Below, piece by piece: positions 42,343 through 49,852 of a stretch of DNA of 53,867 bases. The DNA is from Allomuricauda sp. (GTDB lineage Bacteria; Bacteroidota; Bacteroidia; Flavobacteriales; Flavobacteriaceae): the NCBI GenBank assembly GCA_030148305.1, contig JASBTS010000225.1, positions 1 through 53,867 of the forward strand. Reading direction: 5' to 3'. Position 1 is the first letter of the stretch. Each line of letters starts with the position of its first letter. Below the pieces are notes generated by a model. That model saw only the letters and a list, made by a program, of their open reading frames with translations, searched no databases and had not been told where the DNA came from. A program made the translations under genes and the position numbers.

Positions 42343-42786
42343 ATGAAAACAAAAATTCAAAAAGGGACTTTTAGGGAATGGTTGACTGCCGAAGAATTAC
42401 ATGATGCCTCCAAAAAATGGTCCTCCGAATTAAAATTTGCCATGGACGAGCAAAAATTCCTGAACAGCATGATCAAGGACTATACTTTGGACATCATCGA
42501 TTCTGATATGTTCAATACCGTACAACCTGTAGTGGAAGCGTTGAACAAATCTGAAAAAGAGTTGATCGATCTGTTCAAAAAGGTGCAGTTGCACGAAAAC
42601 CAACTTCAGATCATGGTGGATGATGTAAACCAAAGCCGCATGGAAAATGCGTATTTGGATACCCATGCCGATCTTGAAAAGGAAATGGAACGCTATTTCG
42701 CCAAATATCGGGATGCCAAGAACAGGATGTTCAATATCGTCTCGAAGGTCATCAAAAGAAAAAAACAAAAAAGGCTGCTGAATTAA
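42343..42786 (+). CDS. Coiled-coil protein B, paralogue of the protein at 41377
   Basis: This 147-aa helical, charged protein is homologous to coiled-coil protein A over its length (ELHDASKKWSSELKFAMDE near the start, KNRMFNIVSKVIKRKK at the end). I start at ATG 42343 (MKTKIQKG), since the frame upstream from 42292 runs through the hairpin at 42300-42327. The pair brackets hsp20, which suggests they work with it or with the same client; this is inference. The dehydrogenase gene follows after 18 nt. Confidence 0.75.
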   Translation: MKTKIQKGTFREWLTAEELHDASKKWSSELKFAMDEQKFLNSMIKDYTLDIIDSDMFNTVQPVVEALNKSEKELIDLFKKVQLHENQLQIMVDDVNQSRMENAYLDTHADLEKEMERYFAKYRDAKNRMFNIVSKVIKRKKQKRLLN

Positions 42787-42804
42787 AGGCCTGAATGAAC
42801 AAAA

Positions 42805-43815
42805 ATGATGAAAATTCTGGTTTACAGTGCCAAGGATTTTGAGGTGGAAAACCTCAAGAAGGCTAATGGGGAGAGGCACAAGATCAAATTTGTACCCGAA
42901 GCCTTGGATGCTACAACGGCGGTAATGGCTGCCGGGTACGATGCCATTTCCATTTTTTCAAATGACGATGCTTCGTTGGTCGTCCTCGAAATCCTCAAGG
43001 AACTTGGGGTAAAATACATCACCCTTCGGGCCACGGGTTATAACAATGTGAGCATTAAATCTGCCATGAGGATAGGATTAAAGGTGGCCTATGCACCGGA
43101 ATATTCGCCCCATGCCATTGCGGAACATACCATTGGTCTTCTCTTGGCTCTCAACCGGAAATTGGTCTTGGCCCATGAACAGGTATGCCAGTATAATTTT
43201 ACGTTGGACAATTTGATAGGGTTCGACCTGAACGGAAAAACCGTCGGTATTTATGGAACGGGTAAGATCGGTTCCATTTTGGTGAAGATTTTTCATGCGT
43301 TCGGATGCAAGGTAATCGCTACCGATGTCCATCAAAACCAATACCTGGAAAATCATTACGACTTGGAATATCTTCCTTTGGAAGAAATGTGCAAAAAGGC
43401 CGATGTGGTCAGTATCAATGTTCCCCTTTCCTATGAAACCCACCATTCCATTAGTGCTTCCCATTTCAAGTCGATGAAAAAAGGATCTTTTGTGGTCAAC
43501 ACGGCCCGTGGAGGGATCATAAAAACCGAAGATTTGATCGAGGCCCTAAAAAAAGGAATTCTTGGAGGTTACGCCACGGATGTTTATGAAGGGGAACGGG
43601 GCATATTCTTTAAGGATAACAGCAAAAGGGGAATTGATGATCAAAAACTCAAGGATCTCATCGCCATGCCCAATGTGCTCCTAACGCCACACCAGGCTTT
43701 TGCGACCAAAGAGGCCTTGGAACGTATTGCAGCAACTACTCTGTACAATTTGGATTGTTGGGAAGAGGGGAGGACCTGTAAAAATGAGTTGGGGTATGGG
43801 ACCTTTGCCCTATAA
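42805..43815 (+). CDS. ldhA: D-2-hydroxyacid dehydrogenase, D-lactate dehydrogenase (LdhA) type
   Basis: This 336-aa NAD-dependent enzyme reduces pyruvate to D-lactate in its best-known relatives. The Rossmann loop is YGTGKIGSILVKIF with the acidic residue in VIATDVH. The catalytic Arg is in NTARGGIIKTEDL, Glu in DVYEGERGIFF and His in TPHQAFATKEAL. YSPHAIAEHTIGLLLALNR is the typical LdhA segment. A fermentative enzyme inside this cluster fits a response to low oxygen or blocked respiration. It converges with the cardiolipin synthase gene, overlapping it by 6 nt. Confidence 0.9.
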   Translation: MMKILVYSAKDFEVENLKKANGERHKIKFVPEALDATTAVMAAGYDAISIFSNDDASLVVLEILKELGVKYITLRATGYNNVSIKSAMRIGLKVAYAPEYSPHAIAEHTIGLLLALNRKLVLAHEQVCQYNFTLDNLIGFDLNGKTVGIYGTGKIGSILVKIFHAFGCKVIATDVHQNQYLENHYDLEYLPLEEMCKKADVVSINVPLSYETHHSISASHFKSMKKGSFVVNTARGGIIKTEDLIEALKKGILGGYATDVYEGERGIFFKDNSKRGIDDQKLKDLIAMPNVLLTPHQAFATKEALERIAATTLYNLDCWEEGRTCKNELGYGTFAL

Positions 43816-45216
43816 AAGAGGACTCAGCAATTTGGCAAATCCTTCTATCAACTTGTTCAACCACGGGCGTTGGCTGTATTTATGGTAATCGTTCAACACT
43901 TTGGATTTGGCACAGTCTTCCAAAAACTCCTGCTTCATTTGTTGGCAAAGTACAGCATCATAAACAAAGGCTTGGGCCTCATAATTCTGTTGAAGGCTAC
44001 GGTTGTCCAGGTTGGCCGTTCCGATGCTGGCAATCTCGTCATCGCAGAGCATTACCTTGCTGTGTAAAAATCCATCTGAGAAAAGATATACCTTGATCCC
44101 CGCTTTCAAGTACGATTCATAGTAAGCCCTAACACACCAATCCACTAGTTTCATATCCGTAGTGGCGGACATCAACAAACGCACGTCCACACCACTCAGG
44201 GAAGCCGTGACCAATCCCTGTAAAATGGCATGGTTGGGAATGATGTATGGGTTAACGATGTATAGATATTTTTCTGCGCTGTTGATGATGGAAAAATACA
44301 CTTGCTCCATCACATCAAAATCATCATCCGGGCCACTGGGAACTATTTGGAGTGCCGTTTGTGAACTATTCGACTTTGAGATTTTAAAAGATTCCATTTC
44401 TACTTGAATGCCGCTCGCCAGATACCAATCCGTGATGAAAATCCGGTTCAGGTAATCAACCGCTTCTCCTTCAATTTTTAAATGGGTATCGTGCCATTTG
44501 CCCAAAGAGGGATCGCCTTTGAGGTACTTATCGGAAATATTGATGCCGCCAGTAAATCCCATTTTGTTGTCCACAACGATAATCTTACGGTGGTTACGGT
44601 AATTGAGGGCGGTAAGGAACCGTCCAAAGCGAAAGGGGAGGAACTGGGCCGTTTCCACGCCAATTTCCTTTAGTTTTTTCAGGTACTTTTTACTAAGGGA
44701 ATAACTGCCAATGCCATCGTACAAAAGTCTAATGGTAACCCCCTCGGCAATTTTTCTTTGGAAGATTTCTAAAAGCTTCTCGGCAAGTAAGCCCTCTTCA
44801 TAAATGTAATATTGCAAGTGGATATGTTCCTTGGCACCATCCAAGGCTTCAAAAATACTTTCAAAGGTAATTCTGCCATCTTGAAGTAAATTAATCTCAT
44901 TGGAACATGTAACGGGACAGTTGACCGTCTTATGGATGAGGTGGGTTATTTTTTGTTTGTTGGAAGACAGTGATGGATCACAATGTACATACGGAATACT
45001 GGAAAAATGGGTTACGGCATTTTTTAAGGTGAACATTTTGCTCTTTCTCCTATTTCTGCCGAACAAAAGATAGAGCAAGACACCACCTACAGGAATGGTA
45101 AAAATGGCCAACAGCCATGCCAGAGTCTTACTGGGCCTCACCCCGTTCAATAATAAACTGACTACCATGATCAGGGCAACCAGGATGTAAATTCCTATGA
45201 GAATGGGTATGAGCAT
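43810..45216 (-). CDS. cls: Cardiolipin synthase (phospholipase D family)
   Basis: This 468-aa membrane enzyme joins two phosphatidylglycerol molecules. Two N-terminal spans (about 1-55, LIPILIGIYILVALIMVVS and TLAWLLAIFTIPVGGVLLYL) are followed by two HKD motifs: NHRKIIVVDNKMGFTGG (about 218) and LHSKVMLCDDEIASIGT (about 400). Length fits ClsA-type enzymes. Its promoter region (45242-45284) carries an island-type site and a perfect -7 box, so membrane remodelling may be part of the same response. It is divergent from tetR. Confidence 0.93.
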   Translation of the reverse strand: MLIPILIGIYILVALIMVVSLLLNGVRPSKTLAWLLAIFTIPVGGVLLYLLFGRNRRKSKMFTLKNAVTHFSSIPYVHCDPSLSSNKQKITHLIHKTVNCPVTCSNEINLLQDGRITFESIFEALDGAKEHIHLQYYIYEEGLLAEKLLEIFQRKIAEGVTIRLLYDGIGSYSLSKKYLKKLKEIGVETAQFLPFRFGRFLTALNYRNHRKIIVVDNKMGFTGGINISDKYLKGDPSLGKWHDTHLKIEGEAVDYLNRIFITDWYLASGIQVEMESFKISKSNSSQTALQIVPSGPDDDFDVMEQVYFSIINSAEKYLYIVNPYIIPNHAILQGLVTASLSGVDVRLLMSATTDMKLVDWCVRAYYESYLKAGIKVYLFSDGFLHSKVMLCDDEIASIGTANLDNRSLQQNYEAQAFVYDAVLCQQMKQEFLEDCAKSKVLNDYHKYSQRPWLNKLIEGFAKLLSPLL

Positions 45217-45241
45217 CTATTTGGGTGGATACATATACCAA

Positions 45242-45284
45242 CAAAGATACATTACTTCCGGTTTTGGGTCATGATGGAAATCAG
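45242..45284 (-). promoter_or_regulatory. FNR/CRP-like site plus perfect -7 box of the cls gene (minus strand)
   Basis: ATGATGGAAATCAG (45271-45284, plus-strand reading) shares the 12-bp core with the site at 38197. On the minus strand, TATCTTTG (45249 down to 45242) is a perfect TAnnTTTG box 21 nt away. The ATG of cls at 45216 is 25 nt further. The tetR gene lies on the other side behind its own operator. Confidence 0.7.
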
Positions 45285-45298
45285 ATGCTTATTAAAAT

Positions 45299-45327
45299 TT
45301 GAACAATTGTTTTAATCATTTGTTCAA
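45299..45327 (+). promoter_or_regulatory. Candidate TetR operator upstream of tetR
   Basis: TTGAACAA (45299-45306) and TTGTTCAA (45320-45327) are perfect complementary arms separated by 13 nt. The minus-strand reading shares 22 of 29 positions with 45988-46016 upstream of tolC, including the core CAAATGATTAAA. It lies 44 nt before the tetR ATG, a position suited to autoregulation. Confidence 0.65.
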
Positions 45328-45370
45328 TAATGGGTTTTGTTTTGTAGTTTTGTGATGGAATACAAGTATA

Positions 45371-45970
45371 ATGGAGGAAAACAAACTGGATACAGAGGAA
45401 AAAATCAAGGCGGCCGCGGCAAGGTTGTTCACCCAAAAAGGATACGCGGCGACCAAGACAAGGGATATTGCCGAGGAAGCGGGTATCAATCTTTCTTTGC
45501 TGAACTATTATTTCCGGAGCAAGGAAAAACTCTTCAACCTGATCATGGGTGAAAAAATCCGTCAGTTTTTTGGAATCGTGGTCCCGGTCATCACCGATGA
45601 CAGCCTGGACCTTGAACTGAAAATTGAGCTCTTTGTGGAAAAATATATCGAAACACTGACCCAAAACCCCGATCTGCCCATTTTTGTGCTGAACGAAATC
45701 CGTAATGATCCCAAACATTTTGTGGAAGAGATTGGAGCTAACAAAATTTTGATGAGCTCATCATTGATGAACCAGATCAGGGCGAAAAACCCCGATATAA
45801 ATCCTGTACATTTTGTTATGAATCTTATGGGAATGTCGGTATTCCCCTTTTTGTCCAAGCCTGTTTTTATGGCCTCGCAAGTTGTTGACGAAAATAGTTT
45901 TAAAGCACTTATGGACGAACGTAGGAAGTTGATACCCATTTGGATGAATACCATATTGGGAAGTAAATAA
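45371..45970 (+). CDS. TetR-family regulator of the adjacent exporter operon
   Basis: This 199-aa repressor-type protein has the N-terminal helix-turn-helix (residues 8-55): KIKAAAARLFTQKGYAATKTRDIAEEAGIN and LLNYYFRSKEKLF are the family motif. The C-terminal ligand domain is not informative. The gene lies 48 nt before the tolC gene, and a matching operator occurs ahead of both. In enterobacteria, CecR (YbiH) plays this role for the YbhGFSR exporter, so the pairing is known in principle. Confidence 0.9.
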   Translation: MEENKLDTEEKIKAAAARLFTQKGYAATKTRDIAEEAGINLSLLNYYFRSKEKLFNLIMGEKIRQFFGIVVPVITDDSLDLELKIELFVEKYIETLTQNPDLPIFVLNEIRNDPKHFVEEIGANKILMSSSLMNQIRAKNPDINPVHFVMNLMGMSVFPFLSKPVFMASQVVDENSFKALMDERRKLIPIWMNTILGSK

Positions 45971-45987
45971 AAATTTTTACCCAAAAA

Positions 45988-46016
45988 TTGGTCAAATGAT
46001 TAAATCAAAATATCAA
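45988..46016 (+). promoter_or_regulatory. Candidate TetR operator upstream of the exporter operon
   Basis: This 29-bp stretch begins TTGGTCAAATGATTAAA and ends TCAA. It matches the reverse complement of 45299-45327 at 22 positions. It ends 2 nt before the tolC ATG at 46019, so a bound repressor would block initiation of transcription or overlap the start. It is less symmetric than the tetR-side copy. Confidence 0.6.
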
Positions 46017-46018
46017 TC

Positions 46019-47284
46019 ATGAAACGCACAAGCTTACTGACCGTTTTATTGCTTTTGTTAGGCATTGTGACACAAGCGCAATCCTTGGAAAGCCTTACCC
46101 TTGAGGAATGCTACAACATGGCACGGACCAATTATCCTTTGATTCGGCAGCAAGGGCTGATACAATCGGCATCTGATTTCAACGTGGAAAATATTGTCAA
46201 GGGAAACCTACCACAGATAAACCTCAATGCGCAGGCCAGTTACCAGACCGAGGTCACCCGGTTGCCCATAGAAGTACCTGGAATGGATGTGCCGGTTTTG
46301 GATAAGGACCAATACCAAGTGTATGCGGAGATCAACCAGAAATTGTTCGATGGAGGAAAGACCAACAAGAAAGTCAAGATCCAAGAAGCCCTCCAGGATA
46401 TTGAAGAGGGGCAATTGGAAGTTCAATTGTATGATATTTATAAAAGGGTAAGCCAACTGTATTTCGGCATTTTATTGGCCAAGGAACAGATATTGCAAAA
46501 CGACCTGCAAGAAAAGGATATTCAGTTGGCCATGGATAGGGTACAGACCCGAATCCAAAATGGTGCTGCCATCGAGAGTGATCTTTTTACCCTAAAAGCC
46601 AATCAACTGTCCATCCACCAAAGGACAACCGAGCTTATGTCCCTCAAAAAAGCCTACTACCAAATGTTGTCCATTTTTATTGGTAGGGATGTGAATGAAG
46701 AAACGCTGTTGGTCAGACCGCAGGAAGCCATGGATATAGGCGGTATCAATCGGCTGGAAGTGGGCCTTTTTGATAAACAAATGTCCCTGCTCGATTTACA
46801 ATCCAATCTTTTGAACACCAAGATTACCCCAAGCCTTTCCCTTTTCGGTAGGGCCGGATACGGAAAACCTGGTCTGAACATGCTCAGTAATGAATTTGAC
46901 TCCTATTTTCTGGGAGGTGTACGTTTGCAATGGCCTTTGTTCAATCTGTACACCAACAAAAAAGAAAAAGAAATCAATAAAATTGAAAAGGAAAAACTCC
47001 AGACCCAAAAGGAGACCTTTCTCTTCAACACCAAAATGGAATTGACCCAGCAACAGACCGAAATAGACAAGTTCCGAAAGCTTTTGGAAATGGACGATAC
47101 CATTATTGAGAGCTATGCCAAGGTGAAGGATGCCTCCCTGTTCAAATTGGACAATGGCACCATCGATGTGAACGATTACATCCGGGATGTGAACCAAGAA
47201 AGTCGGGCCATACAGAACAAACTGTTGCATGAGATACAGTTGTTGATGAAACGCGAAGAATTGAAAATAACCCAAGGAATATAA
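46019..47284 (+). CDS. TolC-family outer membrane efflux protein
   Basis: This 421-aa outer-membrane channel has a signal peptide (MKRTSLLTVLLLLLGIVTQAQ) and two OEP repeats. Motifs are LTLEECYNMARTNYP at the mature start, LPQINLNAQASYQTEV, LSLFGRAGYGKPGL and NEFDSYFLGGVRLQWPLFN, with long helices between. It starts the exporter operon and provides the outer-membrane exit for the HlyD/ABC system downstream. A candidate TetR operator lies just ahead of its ATG. Confidence 0.92.
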   Translation: MKRTSLLTVLLLLLGIVTQAQSLESLTLEECYNMARTNYPLIRQQGLIQSASDFNVENIVKGNLPQINLNAQASYQTEVTRLPIEVPGMDVPVLDKDQYQVYAEINQKLFDGGKTNKKVKIQEALQDIEEGQLEVQLYDIYKRVSQLYFGILLAKEQILQNDLQEKDIQLAMDRVQTRIQNGAAIESDLFTLKANQLSIHQRTTELMSLKKAYYQMLSIFIGRDVNEETLLVRPQEAMDIGGINRLEVGLFDKQMSLLDLQSNLLNTKITPSLSLFGRAGYGKPGLNMLSNEFDSYFLGGVRLQWPLFNLYTNKKEKEINKIEKEKLQTQKETFLFNTKMELTQQQTEIDKFRKLLEMDDTIIESYAKVKDASLFKLDNGTIDVNDYIRDVNQESRAIQNKLLHEIQLLMKREELKITQGI

Positions 47285-47295
47285 TTAGCGATACC

Positions 47296-48192
47296 ATGAT
47301 GAGACGAATTCAAATATCAACTGCCACACTACTGCTGCTGGCCATTTCCTGTTCCGATAAGGATGGACTGTACGATGCTTCCGGTACTTTTGAGGCCACT
47401 GAGGTAAACATAGCTTCCGAAGCCAACGGTGTGATCGAACAATTAGATCTTGAAGAAGGCCAAACCTTGGAAATTGGGGAGTATCTCGGCTATGTGGATA
47501 GCACCCAAGTATATCTGCAAAAACAACAATTGGAGGCCCAAATCAAGGTATTGCTGAACAGGAGACCGGAGATTGCGGTGCAGCTTTCTTCCTTGGAAGA
47601 ACAATTAAGACAGGCCAAACGGGAGCAACAACGTATCCAAAATCTGGTCAACGGAAAAGCGGCTCCGCAAAAGGCCCTTGACGATGCCAACTCGCAAGTG
47701 GAGATCATTGAAAACCAGATAAAGGCCCAAAAGTCGACGCTTTCCATCAGCACTTCAAGTCTGGTAAACGAAACCGAACCCTTGCAGGCACAGATACGTC
47801 AGTTGAACGATAAACTGGAAAAATGCAAGATCATCAATAAGGTCAAGGGTACGGTGTTGACCAAGTTTGCCGAGGAAAATGAAACTACCGTGCAGGGAGC
47901 TCCTCTATACAGTATTGCTAATTTGGATACCCTCACGCTACGGGCTTATATTACGGGAGAATTGCTTCCGGAAGTAAAGATCGGACAGCAGGTAAAGGTT
48001 TTGATCGACAGTGCTTCGGACAATTATAAAACCTATGAGGGAACTGTGGAGTGGGTGAGCGACAAGGCCGAGTTCACGCCCAAGACCATCCAGACCAAGG
48101 AGGAGCGGGCCAATTTGGTATACGCGGTAAAGATAAGGGTGCCCAACGATGGCTATCTTAAGATAGGAATGTACGGAGAAGTGAAGTTCTAA
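47296..48192 (+). CDS. HlyD-family periplasmic adaptor lipoprotein (YbhG type)
   Basis: This 298-aa adaptor links the ABC exporter to TolC. It has lipobox LLAISC, a biotinyl-lipoyl half (GTFEATEVNIASEANGVIEQL and GTVLTKFAEENETTVQGAPLY), a long coiled-coil hairpin (about 75-165), and a beta-barrel domain ending GYLKIGMYGEVKF. The start may be 47296 or the adjacent ATG 47299. It follows tolC by 11 nt and precedes the first ATPase by 1 nt. Confidence 0.92.
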   Translation: MMRRIQISTATLLLLAISCSDKDGLYDASGTFEATEVNIASEANGVIEQLDLEEGQTLEIGEYLGYVDSTQVYLQKQQLEAQIKVLLNRRPEIAVQLSSLEEQLRQAKREQQRIQNLVNGKAAPQKALDDANSQVEIIENQIKAQKSTLSISTSSLVNETEPLQAQIRQLNDKLEKCKIINKVKGTVLTKFAEENETTVQGAPLYSIANLDTLTLRAYITGELLPEVKIGQQVKVLIDSASDNYKTYEGTVEWVSDKAEFTPKTIQTKEERANLVYAVKIRVPNDGYLKIGMYGEVKF

Positions 48193-48193
48193 T

Positions 48194-49099
48194 ATGAAAG
48201 CCGTAATCGCCGAAAATATCAGCAAACAATATAATGGTAAACCTGCCGTGGAAAAGGTTTCTTTTGAAGTCGACGAAGGGGAGATTTTTGGTCTCATCGG
48301 TCCGGATGGGGCAGGAAAGACCAGCATTTTTCGAATATTGACCACCTTATTGTTGCCTGATGGCGGTTCGGCCCAAGTGCATCATTGGGATGTGGTCAAG
48401 GATTGGCGGGCCATACGGAATGCCGTGGGTTATATGCCCGGTAAGTTCAGCTTGTACCAAGACCTTACCGTGGAGGAAAATCTACATTTCTTTGCTACGG
48501 TATTCAACACTTCCATTCAAGAAAACTACCATTTGATAGAGGAAATTTACGTGCAATTGGAACCCTTCAAGAATCGAAGGGCAGGGAAGCTTTCAGGTGG
48601 GATGAAGCAGAAATTGGCCCTGTGTTGTGCCTTGATCCATAAACCTAAAGTGTTGTTCCTGGATGAACCTACCACAGGTGTCGACCCCGTTTCCCGAAGG
48701 GAATTTTGGGAAATGCTCAAAAAACTGAAGCAACAAAACATCAGCATTGTGGTCTCCACACCTTACATGGATGAGGCATCGATGTGTGATCGCATCGCTT
48801 CGATCCAATCAGGAAGTATTTTGTCCATCGATACACCGCAATATTTGGTTAAAAATTATGGCAATCAACTTTTTAAGGTGAAGGCCAATGACCGTTATAG
48901 ACTTTTGGAGGTATTGAAATCTGTACCCTCTACCAAAAGTTACGCCTTCGGGGAATATGCCCATATTTCTGTCGAAAAGGGCCATCAAATGGAAGCTTCT
49001 GAAATCCGCCAACATCTGCATCAAAATGGTTTGACCGGAGTGGAGATAGGAGATGCCGAGGTGACCATCGAGGATTGTTTTATTAACCTGTTACATTGA
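48194..49099 (+). CDS. ABC exporter ATPase, first half (YbhF N-terminal type)
   Basis: This 301-aa ATP-binding protein has Walker A GPDGAGKTS, a proper signature LSGGMKQKL and Walker B VLFLDEPTTGVDP. The C-terminal 70 residues form the extension seen in ABC-2 exporters. In E. coli YbhF the two ATPase domains are fused in one chain; here this gene and the next encode them separately. The gap to the second ATPase is 6 nt. Confidence 0.92.
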   Translation: MKAVIAENISKQYNGKPAVEKVSFEVDEGEIFGLIGPDGAGKTSIFRILTTLLLPDGGSAQVHHWDVVKDWRAIRNAVGYMPGKFSLYQDLTVEENLHFFATVFNTSIQENYHLIEEIYVQLEPFKNRRAGKLSGGMKQKLALCCALIHKPKVLFLDEPTTGVDPVSRREFWEMLKKLKQQNISIVVSTPYMDEASMCDRIASIQSGSILSIDTPQYLVKNYGNQLFKVKANDRYRLLEVLKSVPSTKSYAFGEYAHISVEKGHQMEASEIRQHLHQNGLTGVEIGDAEVTIEDCFINLLH

Positions 49100-49105
49100 T
49101 TTAGG

Positions 49106-49846
49106 ATGGAAGAAGTAGTGATACAGGCCGACAAACTCACCAAAAAGTTTGGTGATTTCACTGCCGTGGATGCCATTACCTTTCAGGTAAGAAAAGGGGA
49201 AATTTTCGGTTTCTTGGGCGCCAATGGAGCAGGAAAGACCACGGCCATGAGAATGCTGTGCGGATTGTCTGTTCCTACATCCGGAGAGGCAAAAGTTGCA
49301 GGTTTCGATATTTACAAAGAAACAGAGTCCATCAAGAAAAATATTGGTTACATGAGCCAGAAGTTCTCCCTATACGAGGATTTGACGGTGGTGGAAAACA
49401 TTCGGTTTTTTGGCGGTATTTATGGGTTGACCAATGAACAGATCAAAAACAAGACCCAGCAACTGATCGAGCGATTGGGACTTACTTCGGTGCAAAAACA
49501 ACTGGTAGTGGACCTTCCATTGGGGTGGAAACAAAAGCTTTCATTTTCAATCGCGATAATCCATCAGCCCAAAATCGTTTTTTTGGATGAACCGACCGGG
49601 GGCGTGGATCCCTTGACCCGTCGTCAATTTTGGGAATTGATCTATGAGGCCGCCCACAACGGCATCACCGTTTTTGTGACCACACACTATATGGACGAAG
49701 CAGAGTATTGTGACCGTTTGTCCATCATGGTGGACGGAAGGATCAAAGCTTTGGACACCCCAAAAAATCTAAAAGCAGAGTTTGAAGTGGAATCCATGGA
49801 CGAAGTGTTTTACAAATTGGCCCGGCAGGCCACTAGAGCGGAATAG
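49106..49846 (+). CDS. ABC exporter ATPase, second half (YbhF C-terminal type), altered signature
   Basis: This 246-aa ATPase has Walker A GANGAGKTT and Walker B IVFLDEPTGGVDP, but the signature reads LPLGWKQKL instead of LSGGQ. The same kind of altered signature is, as far as I recall, a property of the second YbhF domain, so the heterodimer would have one canonical and one degenerate catalytic site. It pairs with the preceding ATPase, and the permeases follow after 6 nt. Confidence 0.9.
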   Translation: MEEVVIQADKLTKKFGDFTAVDAITFQVRKGEIFGFLGANGAGKTTAMRMLCGLSVPTSGEAKVAGFDIYKETESIKKNIGYMSQKFSLYEDLTVVENIRFFGGIYGLTNEQIKNKTQQLIERLGLTSVQKQLVVDLPLGWKQKLSFSIAIIHQPKIVFLDEPTGGVDPLTRRQFWELIYEAAHNGITVFVTTHYMDEAEYCDRLSIMVDGRIKALDTPKNLKAEFEVESMDEVFYKLARQATRAE

Positions 49847-49852
49847 AACAAG

